Shown piece after piece: positions 1 to 9,725 of a stretch of DNA of 64,000 nucleotides. Source of the DNA: Nonlabens xiamenensis. Lineage in GTDB: Bacteria > Bacteroidota > Bacteroidia > Flavobacteriales > Flavobacteriaceae. The first letter of the stretch is position 1. The number at the start of each line of letters is the position of its first letter. The stretch is from assembly GCF_003865345.1 (NCBI RefSeq), contig NZ_RMVE01000002.1, positions 248,001 to 312,000 of the forward strand. Direction: 5' to 3'. The notes under the pieces are model-generated. The model was not told where the DNA came from. It ran no database searches and saw only the letters and a program-made list of their open reading frames with translations. A program made the position numbers and the translations under genes.

Positions 1-2990
1 TTCGATTTTAGGAACGGACTTTTGACGTCCAGTGCATCAAACATTTCCATATAAAGATTCAAATGGGAATCCACATAGCCGTCGAGAGATACGTTGTTCT
101 GTTCGTCCAGAAATATAGCCACATCCTGAGCAAACTGTTCCTGTAATGCTTCCAGCTTTTGCATCAAAAACTTGCGACCGAAAATACTATCATTGGCTCG
201 CCTAGTAAGGTAAGCCAGCGTGTAGGGTCTTAATTCTAGCTTATTTTTTTGAATTTCCAAGATCCGATCACCATAATGGTTTAAGTCAAACAAGCTATCA
301 TGTTCCACCTCCAAGAAGGGGAAATCCATTTCGTCGATACTCTCAGGGAGTTTTGTCATTGCCAAGTCGAAGTACAAATCATTCATCCTTGAGGATTCAA
401 AGTAAGGCAGACTTTGCATGATCATGGCTTGATTATAATCAGAAGCATTTTCCAGATAGAAACTTTTTAATTCGTTCAGATACTGATCATCTTTCAATTC
501 AGCCAAGCTTAGAATCAACATATTGGTTGTGCCGTAATAAAGAGAGTCATTAGGAAAATCTGACTTGATCATTTCCATCAATCGTCTTCCATCCTTTTTA
601 TCAAATAAGTAGTACTCCAAAGCGTCATGCGCTTTTTGATATGTGGCAGGATCTTCAGAAGTCAGATCGGTGAGTAGCTCCTCAGATGTTGATACATTAA
701 AGTCAGGTTTTTGGTCAGAATTGGATTGGAAACTGTCCCAGAATCTGTCAAATCTCCCGTCATCAAAACTTTGTGCATCTGCATGCTTAAACTGATTTAT
801 CAGATAATTCTCTGCAAAAAATACTCTGCTTGTTTTCACCACAGTACTTTTGGGATAGCGTATTAGGTATTCCATTCCTTGAATATTTCCATGTTGAAAA
901 TCTCGCAAGTTTTCAATCCTCACCTCACTTCCTTCCATTTCTTCAATGGTGTCTTTCAAGAATTGGGCGATGTCTTTGGTATGGAAATAGTCTCCCATTG
1001 CGGTAACCGAGATGCCAAATGAATCCCCAGAAAATTTCTCATGTCCCATATAAGACTTAGTCTCTAAAAAAATGGCATGATTCATTTCAGTGGTATCCGT
1101 CTCAGTACGGAACGGACCTGGCAGATCGACGGTAAAATGATCCATCTGGTGATGCTTGTATTCGGGTGCGAGATAGTCTTTAAACTTGAATGAATTAAAA
1201 AAACTGTTCGAGGTATTGGTATTAGACTTTACCCCAGCATCCTTATAAAGCAAAATATAATTTCGGTTCCCACGATATATAACTCGGACCAACATTTCTA
1301 TGTTCAAGGCCGACTTTACCAGAAAATCATAGGCGACATAGCCATTCCAATCAATCCTATCTTGTGATAGCACCGTAGTATTTTTTTGTGCCCAGGACTG
1401 AATAACCTCTTCCACCGCAAGATCTTGGTCCTCGATATAATAACCCATAGGTTTATCTGCATGCAAGAGCATAGACATACTATTGGTAGACCTGTCAACA
1501 TTATAGTATTGATGAAAAATCAAGCTGTGCTCAAGCCCATCCAGTTCAAGGCTACGTGTTACCGTTTTATTTTGGTATGGCAGTGGAAATTCAACAATGA
1601 ATGCGCCATTCTCACTGTGGAGTTCTTCAACCTCCTGTTTCTTTTCCTTAGGTTTGAATATTTTGATGTTCTTAAAGTACTCGTCCAACACTTGTTGATT
1701 GGCTATCAGTGGGTCGTAACTGGCTCCAAATACATAAATCTGGTTGTGTTCACAATAGAAATCCAAGCGAGAATGCAAGGTCGAATCTACATCCACCAAG
1801 CTTGTATAATTTTTGCTGGACTTTTCCAGCGGATTGATGCGATATTTTTTGGATCTATCTTCCTCTATTATGCGCTTGCTCAGTGTGGCCAGCAAGGTGT
1901 CATTACCTATCGAATTATGGTTTGGGATAGGCAATGCGTAATGAAATACTGAAATTGCATTAGTTGGATCAGTGGTCATTTCTGTATCACCTGCTTCGAA
2001 AGTTATTTCATACTGCAAGGCGCCAGGAATTTTAACCTCGTAACCAAGTTCTTCGTATCGCTTCACAGACCACTGAGCAAGTCCATATTCTTTGAGAAGC
2101 TCCATATTAGGCTTTTCAAAAGTTGCCTCTGCCTTGCGGACCTTGAACTTTTTTTTACGTAAAAGTTCAAGTACACCAGATTTACCCGGAAGATGCGCGG
2201 CGCCTACGGCAGCGAATAAGGTTTGGCCCTGCGTCAAAAGGGCAAACCTGTCGGCCATAACTTGATTTCTTCGCACGATCAGGCTATCTTCAAATTGATC
2301 GTTTGCATACACTTCTTCAAAGATCTTCTGAATATCCCCTTGATAGTACAAATCAACCATTCGCTGTATTTCCTTTTCCATGGCTCCGTCTTCAATCAAC
2401 ATCAGTTCCTCTAACAATTCCTGCAATTCCTCATCTGAATATTCCTCAGCGGTCAATTCCCTTCCTTCAAATTCTTCCAGACCGTAGATATCCTTCTGAG
2501 CGTTAGAAGCTAAGCTGAATAGGTATTGATCTAAAACCTCAACAGGCTCACCAGGCTTACGTTCATTAGGAACAATCATGGACTGTAGCATTGATGGTGA
2601 TGAATATTCCATACTATCCAGATAAATCTTATATCGATCGACCAAGAGTGTTTTGAATTCATTGTAGCCTTGATCCCCAAGTACCTCTTGATAGCGTTGG
2701 AGATAGGAATTTATATCGCCTCCACGTAGAGAACCTGCAATCGCAGAGTCAGGATGGATTTCTAAGGCAAATGCATCCACACTTTTAAAGGCCGGCAAAA
2801 AGGCATCACTGAACTGAAACACTTTTGCATTATGCAAGTGCATTGTTCCGAAAATGTAAGATTTGGCTCCTGTTTCAGGGTGTACAACTTCCCAAAGCAG
2901 TGAGTAATTCTCTCGGTTTTGGGCATTGACTCCATGAGCAAAAAGCAAACAGGAAATAAGAAAAATAAAATAGTGAAGTCTCTTGGTCAT
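1..2990 (-). CDS. TraB/GumN family protein with long C-terminal region (3' end outside window)
   Basis: An open frame runs from ATG at 2990 leftward to the window edge with no stop, so the C-terminus is missing and about 996 codons are visible. The N-terminus is a signal peptide (residues 1-23, ending NA before Q). Residues about 30-290 look like a TraB/PrgY/GumN domain: the first GxxH motif is GTMH at about 48-51, and the second is in VGAAHLPGKSG at about 260. The family is thought to be metallopeptidase-like, but its role in flavobacteria is not established. After residue 300 a long region with no domain I recognise continues to the edge; it is rich in Asp, Glu and Tyr. The protein is probably periplasmic or surface-associated. 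The family call rests on the two His motifs and their spacing. Confidence 0.8.
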   Translation of the reverse strand, partial: MTKRLHYFIFLISCLLFAHGVNAQNRENYSLLWEVVHPETGAKSYIFGTMHLHNAKVFQFSDAFLPAFKSVDAFALEIHPDSAIAGSLRGGDINSYLQRYQEVLGDQGYNEFKTLLVDRYKIYLDSMEYSSPSMLQSMIVPNERKPGEPVEVLDQYLFSLASNAQKDIYGLEEFEGRELTAEEYSDEELQELLEELMLIEDGAMEKEIQRMVDLYYQGDIQKIFEEVYANDQFEDSLIVRRNQVMADRFALLTQGQTLFAAVGAAHLPGKSGVLELLRKKKFKVRKAEATFEKPNMELLKEYGLAQWSVKRYEELGYEVKIPGALQYEITFEAGDTEMTTDPTNAISVFHYALPIPNHNSIGNDTLLATLSKRIIEEDRSKKYRINPLEKSSKNYTSLVDVDSTLHSRLDFYCEHNQIYVFGASYDPLIANQQVLDEYFKNIKIFKPKEKKQEVEELHSENGAFIVEFPLPYQNKTVTRSLELDGLEHSLIFHQYYNVDRSTNSMSMLLHADKPMGYYIEDQDLAVEEVIQSWAQKNTTVLSQDRIDWNGYVAYDFLVKSALNIEMLVRVIYRGNRNYILLYKDAGVKSNTNTSNSFFNSFKFKDYLAPEYKHHQMDHFTVDLPGPFRTETDTTEMNHAIFLETKSYMGHEKFSGDSFGISVTAMGDYFHTKDIAQFLKDTIEEMEGSEVRIENLRDFQHGNIQGMEYLIRYPKSTVVKTSRVFFAENYLINQFKHADAQSFDDGRFDRFWDSFQSNSDQKPDFNVSTSEELLTDLTSEDPATYQKAHDALEYYLFDKKDGRRLMEMIKSDFPNDSLYYGTTNMLILSLAELKDDQYLNELKSFYLENASDYNQAMIMQSLPYFESSRMNDLYFDLAMTKLPESIDEMDFPFLEVEHDSLFDLNHYGDRILEIQKNKLELRPYTLAYLTRRANDSIFGRKFLMQKLEALQEQFAQDVAIFLDEQNNVSLDGYVDSHLNLYMEMFDALDVKSPFLKS

Positions 2991-3432
2991 AGGATTGGTG
3001 GTTGAAGCGCCTAAAATAAGAAACATTAATCATAGCCTAATTAAAAATTCAATACGGCTGCATTTAGTCGTAGATATAGGCATGGATCATATTTTTGAAA
3101 AAAAATAAATGGCAAGTTCAAACAAGTCTGCTCTAGTCTATAAAATCCATCATGAAGAAGTTCAGGTGTAGCAGACATTTATGATACAGAGATAAAAGGG
3201 CAGATAGTTTCATAGCTGCAAACTAGTTTATCGAAAAAAGCCCTCCTGAGACGTCTTTCCTCCACAATGACATCCGCAATACCCCGATGAGGATAAATGC
3301 GGCTTCATCTTTGTCATTACAGCCGCCATATGATCGACAAAAGGGATACCTTTCATCTAGAGTAAGAAAAACAACGCATCATCGAGAAGAACCTCTCCCA
3401 AATCATCAAACTCCAAGCAGTAGACTGGTTTA
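2991..3432. other. intergenic region with one tiny possible ORF
   Basis: This 442-bp stretch lies between hemJ and the TraB/GumN-like gene. It is AT-rich and holds no RNA gene or repeat that I recognise. The only candidate coding feature is the 42-codon minus-strand frame at 3228-3356, listed separately. Confidence 0.5.
3228..3356 (-). CDS. possible small Cys-rich protein, 42 aa
   Basis: ATG at 3356 opens a 42-codon frame ending in TAA at 3228. The product carries a compact CGCHCGG motif near residues 28-34, which could bind a metal. It lies 76 bp downstream of hemJ on the same strand. I do not recognise the protein, and a frame this short can arise by chance. The metal-binding motif is the only reason to list it. 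Confidence 0.2.
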   Translation of the reverse strand: MKGIPFVDHMAAVMTKMKPHLSSSGYCGCHCGGKTSQEGFFR

Positions 3433-3966
3433 TCACTTTTCGCGAAAGTGTTGATATACCTTAAATAGCAACATCAATATAACGGCAAATACAACCAATC
3501 CCACTACCCCATAGATCCAGTTCATGGCATTTTTTAAGATCACCAAAAAGACCACTGAAAACAAGATCAAAGTTGCCCCTTCATTATAGATACGCATCCC
3601 ACTTGATGTCCAGCGCACCTCATCACGTGCCAATTGCAAGTGGATAAAATGGGTCTTCAAATGGTAAATGATCAGCAGGACTACAAAAACTAACTTTACG
3701 TGCATCCATGCCTGATCCAGCCAACTGGGTTGAAGGATCAGCAGCCATACCGCAAAACCTATGGCCAGAGCGGCACTGGGCCAAGTAATGATGAACCACA
3801 ATCTCTTTGTCATCAATTTTAATTGTGGTAGCAAAATGTCGCGCTCCATTTTTGGTCTGGCATGTGCCTCGATTTGATACACAAACAATCTCGGGATATA
3901 AAATAGACCTGCAAACCAGGTGATGACAAAGATCAGGTGTAATGACTTGATATAAAGATATTCCAT
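3433..3966 (-). CDS. hemJ: protoporphyrinogen oxidase HemJ
   Basis: A 177-aa integral membrane protein with four or five hydrophobic segments. The N-terminus (LHLIFVITWFAGLFYIPRLF, from residue 9) matches the conserved start of the HemJ/UPF0093 family, including the early His and Arg considered important for heme binding and catalysis. HemJ oxidises protoporphyrinogen IX to protoporphyrin IX in bacteria lacking HemG and HemY. The length is typical. The last codons before the TGA stop overlap a degenerate copy of the window's recurrent palindrome (TTTCGCGAAA), giving the C-terminal FREK. hemL, another heme-pathway gene, lies 3.6 kb away but is not in the same operon. The product call is firm. 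Confidence 0.88.
   Translation of the reverse strand: MEYLYIKSLHLIFVITWFAGLFYIPRLFVYQIEAHARPKMERDILLPQLKLMTKRLWFIITWPSAALAIGFAVWLLILQPSWLDQAWMHVKLVFVVLLIIYHLKTHFIHLQLARDEVRWTSSGMRIYNEGATLILFSVVFLVILKNAMNWIYGVVGLVVFAVILMLLFKVYQHFREK
3438..3447. repeat. degenerate palindrome TTTCGCGAAA
   Basis: The core of the recurrent palindrome with less complete arms (CTTTTCGCGAAAGTG). It lies at the last codons of hemJ, read as FREK before the stop. Confidence 0.7.
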
Positions 3967-4050
3967 TAGGATCGCGTTAGTCCGTAGTACAAAAATACAG
4001 CAGTCAATCGGGAATCTACGTAAAATACGACTGCCGGTGGTAATTAAATA

Positions 4051-4077
4051 AAAAAGCCACCTTGAACAGGTGGCTTT
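4051..4077 (-). terminator. rho-independent terminator of the amylase gene
   Basis: A perfect 7-bp stem (GCCACCT/AGGTGGC) with a 5-nt loop. On the minus strand it is followed by a T run. It lies 35 bp past the amylase stop, and the flanking A/T tracts may let it act in both directions. Confidence 0.8.
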
Positions 4078-4111
4078 ACTGGCTTTATAGCCTTCAAACT
4101 AAACGAAAAAA

Positions 4112-6157
4112 TTAATTCTTCATGACTTTTACTACGCCATCGGCAATTCCAGCGTAACGACATAGATAGAAACCTGCGTCTAAATTGCCGCTGAGTTCTT
4201 CCAGGCTCACCTGCTGAGTTCCTGGCTCTAATTTGAATTCTTTGATGGCAACCTGTTGACCACTGATATTGAGTAACTCTACCTTCAAGACTCCGGCTTG
4301 AGAGATATCGATCAACAACTTACTTTCTGCCGTCAAAGGGTTGGGGTAAATGGTATTCACCATTGAAGTTTCACTGATTAAACTTTTGCCCTCAGGACCC
4401 GCATGCCATGAATTATTATAGTAATAAGGCGTATTGCTACAAGTGGACAAGTCGGCTGTTTGACTTGACCCGTTGTAGCTGAAAATCACATTGGAACAGC
4501 TTCCATTAATGCTAATGGTTTTATATCCATTGCCCGCATCACTCAAACTACCACCTGGCCAAGAACCGTTGGTAGCATTTAGATTATCATCCCAAGTATA
4601 AGCATGGGTAAAGTTCTTTACATATACCTGGAAACTAGAAGGGCTTGAACCAGCGGTAGGGTCTGTCGCATACCAATTTCCTTGATAATAATAAGGCTGG
4701 TCGCTGCAGGTGTATAAGTCTGGGGTCTGTGAAGATCCGTTATTACTAAAAATAATATTGGAACAATTTCCGGATACGGTCGCTCCTACCCAACCGTTTC
4801 CTTGGTCAGTAAGCGATACACCAGGCCATGATCCATTGGTAGCATTTTGGTTATCATCCCAAGTATACATGCTTGAAAAGTTCTTGGTGTACACTGTAAA
4901 GCTGTTGTTGCTTTGCCCTGTGCTCTTGGTCCAGACCGCATAATTATTCCCAGATGTCGCCAGATTCCAACCCGACCCTGACGGACTCCAGTTGTTAGGA
5001 CCCATTTTCATGGCTACCTGATAATTATCACCATCAATCACCGCAGCATATAAACCATTTTGCGCTGCCTGGATACTCAGGTTGCTCTGGCTGTGTATAC
5101 CGGCATCCTTTCTCACAGAGATCAAGTCCTTGATTTGGGTTTTGACGGTGGCTCCCCAATCCATTAAGTGCGGCCAGTAGATACAAGGCACACCCGGATG
5201 TGTCAACAAATAAGCGTATGTCTGCCCGACATTGTTTCCATTCAACACATTGTTGGGCGTATCATAGCGCGGTGTATCGTGATTTTCTACAAAAGTCACA
5301 TAGTTCTTGGGGTCCCATCCTATTCCTCCAGAAGCTTGACCGTTATTAGATAAATAGGAATAATTGTTATCACGCACAACAGACTTTAATGTGAAATAAG
5401 AAGGGAAATCAAAAGCACCAGAACCTGAGTTGTCGATCCAATCCTGCACCACTTGCTTATTACTGTTGTAATTCTCTCCAACGCTGATGGTAGGGTTTGT
5501 AGCATTATTGTATAAGGTAAAATAATAAGGATCAAAACCATGTACAAAGTCATATCGCCATCCACTGTATCCCAAGGCTTTGAGATTGTTTAAGAATTGA
5601 ATTATACTGTTCTGTACGTAAGGTTTCGTATGATCAATATCTCTGGCGGCCTCATAAGATGTTCCGGTGTCATAAGCACCTCTGGGATAAGTGTTGTAAT
5701 AAGCAGGTACTTGCCAGACCTCGTCGTTGGAAGTAATGGCATCTGTGCCCCAGGCCGGATTTGCAAAGTCTACATAGTTGGTATTCCCTACCCGATGGTT
5801 AATGACAATATCAGCAATAGCCTCTATACCTTTAGAGTTTAAGGCATTAAGCATGGCTTGATGTTCAGAAAGGTTTCCATAACTGGTGGAAAAGTTGTTC
5901 AGCTCTCTGGGCAAATATCCTTCCAATGATCCAGCATCACTAGGCGGTGGTAACCAGATCAAATCTATGCCCATATCTGCCAACTCCTGACTTGTGGAGT
6001 TGATGATATTGTACCAGTTTCCAGGATTATTTTGGGCACTTTCCCAATAAAAACCTTGGAGCATGATCCGGTCATCATTGGGTACTTGTGCTGTAATCAA
6101 CGAAAAGTTGAGTAGAACAGCGACGAAAAATAGATGGAAAAAGTTGAGTTTTTTCAT
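4112..6157 (-). CDS. secreted alpha-amylase (GH13) with two CBM26-like modules and T9SS domain
   Basis: The frame is open from 6211, but ATG at 6157 fits better because it begins a signal peptide (MKKLNFFHLFF...ITAQ). The 681-aa protein has a GH13 barrel at about 25-400. Its catalytic signatures are visible: GWRYDF with the Asp nucleophile near 202, the acid/base Glu in VGEN near 226, and ENHDTPR with the third Asp near 293. Two tandem starch-binding modules of the CBM26 type follow (about 420-500 and 508-585). Both contain TWDDN, GSWPG and IFS.NGSSQT, and the copies are close to each other. A C-terminal T9SS sorting domain (TIYPNP from about 602) sends the enzyme to the surface or medium. 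It should hydrolyse alpha-1,4-glucans such as starch or laminated alpha-glucan reserves. It is monocistronic, with a LacI-like operator upstream and a strong terminator. Confidence 0.93.
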   Translation of the reverse strand: MKKLNFFHLFFVAVLLNFSLITAQVPNDDRIMLQGFYWESAQNNPGNWYNIINSTSQELADMGIDLIWLPPPSDAGSLEGYLPRELNNFSTSYGNLSEHQAMLNALNSKGIEAIADIVINHRVGNTNYVDFANPAWGTDAITSNDEVWQVPAYYNTYPRGAYDTGTSYEAARDIDHTKPYVQNSIIQFLNNLKALGYSGWRYDFVHGFDPYYFTLYNNATNPTISVGENYNSNKQVVQDWIDNSGSGAFDFPSYFTLKSVVRDNNYSYLSNNGQASGGIGWDPKNYVTFVENHDTPRYDTPNNVLNGNNVGQTYAYLLTHPGVPCIYWPHLMDWGATVKTQIKDLISVRKDAGIHSQSNLSIQAAQNGLYAAVIDGDNYQVAMKMGPNNWSPSGSGWNLATSGNNYAVWTKSTGQSNNSFTVYTKNFSSMYTWDDNQNATNGSWPGVSLTDQGNGWVGATVSGNCSNIIFSNNGSSQTPDLYTCSDQPYYYQGNWYATDPTAGSSPSSFQVYVKNFTHAYTWDDNLNATNGSWPGGSLSDAGNGYKTISINGSCSNVIFSYNGSSQTADLSTCSNTPYYYNNSWHAGPEGKSLISETSMVNTIYPNPLTAESKLLIDISQAGVLKVELLNISGQQVAIKEFKLEPGTQQVSLEELSGNLDAGFYLCRYAGIADGVVKVMKN

Positions 6158-6249
6158 GAGTTTAAGGGGTTTATTATGGTTTACTTTGTTAATCGGTGTA
6201 AATATTATCAAAACAGCACATAAAATCCCTATTTTTTACTGTATTATCA

Positions 6250-6263
6250 CGAAAACGTTATCG
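6250..6263 (-). promoter_or_regulatory. candidate LacI-family operator upstream of amylase
   Basis: CGAAAACGTTATCG has the imperfect dyad GAWAAC/GTTWTC around a central CG, the usual architecture of LacI-family sites. It lies 93 bp upstream of the amylase ATG, between divergent genes. Alpha-glucan genes in Bacteroidota are often controlled by LacI-type regulators. The regulator itself is not in this window. Confidence 0.45.
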
Positions 6264-6342
6264 TTGTTGGTTTTTTCGCTTAAAGCGAAATACCCATTTC
6301 AATTTGCTAATTTTAAACAGCACTCGAGTGCCTGAATTGCTA

Positions 6343-6350
6343 TAAGTTTG
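6343..6350 (+). promoter_or_regulatory. candidate Bacteroidota -7 promoter element
   Basis: TAAGTTTG matches the Bacteroidota -7 consensus TAnnTTTG and lies 20 bp upstream of the ATG at 6371. No good -33 TTTG is correctly spaced, so this is tentative. A perfect 10-bp palindrome (CACTCGAGTG, 6321-6330) lies just upstream of it. Confidence 0.35.
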
Positions 6351-6370
6351 TATTTTAAAATCTAGTATCT

Positions 6371-6637
6371 ATGGAATTGGGAACAGAATTGTTGGACCTC
6401 ATTGGCTATGCCGCAAGTTTGGTGGTATTGTTGTCTTTTTTTATGAAAAACATCAATACCCTACGCATTGTCAATTCGGTAGGCTGTGCACTATTTGTTT
6501 TGTACGGTTTTCTTTTTGAGCAGCCCAATCTTCCCATTATCATCACTAACGTTGGTATTCTTTTGGTGAATGCGTTTTACCTGACGCTTAAAAAAGAAAA
6601 ACTAGTAGTCGAAGTAACTGATGACCCTAAGGCATGA
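6371..6637 (+). CDS. small membrane protein, YgjV/SemiSWEET-like
   Basis: An 88-aa protein with three predicted transmembrane helices (about 9-27, 33-50 and 55-74) and a short charged tail. The size and three-helix layout, with a conserved Gly-Tyr near the N-terminus and an NxxG-type pattern in the last helix, resemble YgjV and half-SWEET (PQ-loop) proteins. No substrate can be inferred. Its stop overlaps the start of the patatin gene by 4 bp, so the two are translationally coupled. Similar small proteins in Bacteroidota are sometimes labelled uroporphyrinogen decarboxylase, which the sequence does not support. Confidence 0.6.
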   Translation: MELGTELLDLIGYAASLVVLLSFFMKNINTLRIVNSVGCALFVLYGFLFEQPNLPIIITNVGILLVNAFYLTLKKEKLVVEVTDDPKA

Positions 6638-7395
6638 AGATAGGACTGGCACTTTCGGGTGGTGGTGCCCGTGGTATAGCACACGCAGGAGTTATCAAGG
6701 CGTTGCAGGAACACGATATCAAGGTGGACCATGTTGCTGGAACTAGTGCAGGTGCTTTGGTAGGGGCGCTTTTTGCCGGCGGGATTGATATAGAGACGAT
6801 TTTCCATTTTTTTGAAAAGTCTAACCTTTTTCATCCTAAAAAGTTTGCTTTTCGGCAGGCTGGTTTTATCAATTCGTCTGTGTTTATTGATCATATTTCT
6901 GCCTATATCCCCAAAGATGATTTTGCTTCCTTACCCTTACAACTTTCTGTAACTGCAACCGATCTGAATACAGCAAGGCTTAAAGTATTCAAGGACGGCT
7001 CTTTATATCTTCCGATTCTGGCAAGCGCGGCTTTTCCAGGTATTTTCACCCCAGTAGAAATTGATGAGAATGTGTATGTGGATGGCGGTGTTCTAAATAA
7101 CTTCCCCATCGATTTATTAGACGACTGCGATATCAAGATCGGTAGCTATGTCAATAAAATTGAACTCAAAAATAAACGACTCAAACACTCGTATGATGTG
7201 GCAGGACGCGCTTATGCCATCAACCAATATCAACAAGACAAACTTAAATTTGCCCAGTGCGATCTACTCATAGAACCAGAAGGAATGTACAAATATGGAC
7301 TCTTCAGCTTTAAATCACTACCGGAGATTTTTGACATCGGGTATCAGCACGCTATGGAGGAATTAAGTAAAAATGGTCATAATTTGTATCTCTAA
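6634..7395 (+). CDS. patatin-like phospholipase (RssA type)
   Basis: A 253-aa single-domain patatin. The oxyanion-hole motif GGGARG is at about 9-14, the nucleophile elbow GTSAG at about 40-44 (Ser42), and the dyad Asp in DGGVLNNFP near 150. Patatins of this size hydrolyse acyl esters of phospholipids or lysophospholipids. There is no signal peptide, so it should be cytoplasmic or membrane-peripheral. ATG overlaps the stop of the upstream membrane-protein gene (ATGA), indicating one operon. About 185 bp of featureless AT-rich sequence separate its stop from the convergent hemL. Confidence 0.88.
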   Translation: MKIGLALSGGGARGIAHAGVIKALQEHDIKVDHVAGTSAGALVGALFAGGIDIETIFHFFEKSNLFHPKKFAFRQAGFINSSVFIDHISAYIPKDDFASLPLQLSVTATDLNTARLKVFKDGSLYLPILASAAFPGIFTPVEIDENVYVDGGVLNNFPIDLLDDCDIKIGSYVNKIELKNKRLKHSYDVAGRAYAINQYQQDKLKFAQCDLLIEPEGMYKYGLFSFKSLPEIFDIGYQHAMEELSKNGHNLYL

Positions 7396-7579
7396 CAGTG
7401 TGGAAAACGCTGAGATAATTATGCTTTTTTTCATTTTAAAAACCATGTCAATCGAACGCCCTACATTAGAGAATACAATCATGATCATCAAGCATATCAT
7501 TCAGTAAAGTAACCTATTTCAATTTACTATCAACTGTGTAGTTGAATTGAAAATATAGGAAGAATAAAAGAACGACCTC

Positions 7580-8872
7580 CTACCAAGTTCTCACTACTTC
7601 TCTACTTGCTTGAATCGTCTTGTCCAAATCAGCATACGTCAAGGCATCATTTAGAAAATAGGATTCAAAAGCACTGGGCGGCAAATAAATACCGCGTTCT
7701 AACAAGCCGTGGAAGAACTTTTTGAACCACTGGTTATTTCCTTTGGCAGCCGAAGCAAAATCCGTTACCGGCGTATCCGTAAAATGAACCGAAATCATAG
7801 ACCCATACCTGTTGATCTGGTGATCGATTCCTTTTTCTGACAAGACATCAGCCAGTCCTTTGTGCAAATGCTCAGTTTTGGCCTTCAAACTTTCAAACAC
7901 TTCCGGGTGCTTATTCAAATGATCCAACATTGCCAGACCAGCGCTCATGGCCAGCGGATTCCCACTTAAAGTTCCGGCTTGGTAAACAGGTCCGAGTGGA
8001 GCCAGGTGATTCATAATTTCCTGCCTGGCAGCAAAGGCACCAACGGGCAAACCTCCACCAATCACCTTTCCATAAGTGACAATATCTGCCGATACGCCTG
8101 TAGTTTCTTGAGCACCACCTGCTGCAAGTCTGAAGCCTGTCATGACCTCGTCAAATATAAATAGTGCGCCATGCTGGTCACAAAGCTCTCTAATACCTTC
8201 CAAAAAACCCTTCTGTGGAACTATACATCCCATATTCCCAGCGATAGGCTCAATAATCACGCAAGCTATTTGATCTTTGTTTTGTTCAAAGATTTCTTGT
8301 ACCTGGCCGAGATTGTTATAATCGGCCAGCAAAGTATCTCTAGCTGTGCCCTGAGTTACCCCTGGACTGTTAGGGCTTCCAAAAGTTACAGCTCCACTAC
8401 CCGCTTGGATTAAAAAAGAGTCGCTGTGTCCGTGGTAACAACCGGCAAATTTGATGATCTTATCTCTACCCGTAAATCCTCTGGCCAACCTTACCGCACT
8501 CATACAAGCTTCAGTACCCGAATTCACCATGCGGATTTGGTCAATATTGGGAGCCATGGAAACAGCCAGTGCTGCGATTTTAGTTTCTAGTTCAGTGGGC
8601 ATTCCATAGGAGGTTCCATTTTTGGCAGCAGCTACAACTGCTTGCGTAACAGGTTCAAACGCATGACCTAGAATCATAGGCCCCCAAGAGGCAATAAAAT
8701 CGATGATTTGGTGTCCGTCCTCGGTATGCAAATAGGCGCCCTTGGCACTTTTCACATAGACCGGGTCACCTCCCACTGCATTAAAGGCGCGCACAGGAGA
8801 ATTGACTCCGCCAGGAATATATTGTTTAGCCTCATTAAACAAGGCACTGCTTCTTTGATAGGTAAAAGACAT
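7580..8872 (-). CDS. hemL: glutamate-1-semialdehyde 2,1-aminomutase
   Basis: A 430-aa class-III PLP aminotransferase matching HemL along its length. Features seen include [11 protein letters not shown] near the N-terminus, [29 protein letters not shown], and the PLP lysine in TYGKVIGGG. It converts glutamate-1-semialdehyde to 5-aminolevulinate in the C5 heme pathway. It is the last gene of an apparent three-gene operon, starting 10 bp after the glucosaminidase stop. HemJ, a later enzyme of heme synthesis, is encoded nearby. Confidence 0.95.
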   Translation of the reverse strand: MSFTYQRSSALFNEAKQYIPGGVNSPVRAFNAVGGDPVYVKSAKGAYLHTEDGHQIIDFIASWGPMILGHAFEPVTQAVVAAAKNGTSYGMPTELETKIAALAVSMAPNIDQIRMVNSGTEACMSAVRLARGFTGRDKIIKFAGCYHGHSDSFLIQAGSGAVTFGSPNSPGVTQGTARDTLLADYNNLGQVQEIFEQNKDQIACVIIEPIAGNMGCIVPQKGFLEGIRELCDQHGALFIFDEVMTGFRLAAGGAQETTGVSADIVTYGKVIGGGLPVGAFAARQEIMNHLAPLGPVYQAGTLSGNPLAMSAGLAMLDHLNKHPEVFESLKAKTEHLHKGLADVLSEKGIDHQINRYGSMISVHFTDTPVTDFASAAKGNNQWFKKFFHGLLERGIYLPPSAFESYFLNDALTYADLDKTIQASREVVRTW

Positions 8873-8882
8873 GAAGTCGGTT

Positions 8883-9725
8883 TTATTTGATTTTCAGCTT
8901 CTGGCCAATGCTCAGATCATTACTGTTGAGATTATTCAATCTTTTCAGCTCATCAACACTCAGGTTATATTTCTTGGAGAGTCGGTAAAGTGTATCGCCT
9001 TTGACTACAACATGATGAGTAGTACCATCGTTGACCACCTGCTCAAAATCAGGGCGAACACGTGCCTCCTCAGGTTTTTTCCCTAACCCCATTGCATCAT
9101 ATTTGTAGAGTTCATAGCGTTCAATCAGACTGATCAGCTTCTGCGGATAGCGCTTATCTGTGGCATAACCAGCAGCGCGCAAGCCTTTGGCCCAAGCTTC
9201 ATAATCATCCCGATCCAGCTTGAACAATCCAGCATATCTTTTCCTATCTCTCAAAAATAAAGAATGATCTCTGTAGGAGAACTTGGCATCATTATAGGTC
9301 CTAAAACATTCCTGATCTTCATCGTCATCATGGTAAATACGACCACCAGTCCAACCGCGATGGCATTTGATTCCAAAATGATTATTGGCTTCGGTAGCTA
9401 GTCGTCCTCTTCCAGATCCACTTTCTAAAATTCCCTGGGCAAGGGTAATGCTCGCAGGGATCCCATAAAGTTTCATTTCTTGGACGGCGATGTCCTTGAA
9501 ATCATAGATATAGTTTGCTACAGCATCAGTACTTCTAGGGGCAGTGGTCTCGGTGACTTTATCTTCCTCGGTAGGCACCACTGGCGAATCGGGTGTCGCT
9601 GGTCGAGTGGTGGTATTTTGTCGTGGTTGTCTTTTTGTCGTCACTACCCTTTTCTTCCCCCCACAAGAGACCAATATAAAGGTGGTCATGAGTAAGATAA
9701 GAATGCCTTTAAAGCTTGTCTTCAT
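8883..9725 (-). CDS. glucosaminidase-domain lipoprotein with LysM
   Basis: The frame is open from 9776, but ATG at 9725 starts a lipoprotein signal ([12 protein letters not shown]...LVSCGG), so this start is preferred. The 280-aa product has a low-complexity Thr/Arg/Pro linker, then a FlgJ-type glucosaminidase domain (about 70-215) with the catalytic Glu in [11 protein letters not shown] single C-terminal LysM (about 235-279, [12 protein letters not shown]...IGQKLKIK) binds peptidoglycan. It should cleave glycan strands in the periplasm during wall growth or division. The gene overlaps the end of the upstream PLP-enzyme gene by 17 bp and precedes hemL by 10 bp. Confidence 0.9.
   Translation of the reverse strand: MKTSFKGILILLMTTFILVSCGGKKRVVTTKRQPRQNTTTRPATPDSPVVPTEEDKVTETTAPRSTDAVANYIYDFKDIAVQEMKLYGIPASITLAQGILESGSGRGRLATEANNHFGIKCHRGWTGGRIYHDDDEDQECFRTYNDAKFSYRDHSLFLRDRKRYAGLFKLDRDDYEAWAKGLRAAGYATDKRYPQKLISLIERYELYKYDAMGLGKKPEEARVRPDFEQVVNDGTTHHVVVKGDTLYRLSKKYNLSVDELKRLNNLNSNDLSIGQKLKIK

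Noticed and set aside
1386-1952. 188-codon plus-strand frame
   Set aside because: It is antisense to the TraB/GumN-type gene, which has a signal peptide and conserved motifs.
6271-6290. hairpin TTTCGCTTAAAGCGAAA as a copy of the recurrent palindrome
   Set aside because: The arms and centre differ from GCTTTCGCGAAAGC (TTCGCT/AGCGAA with a 3-nt loop), so I do not count it; it may be a separate site in the amylase promoter.
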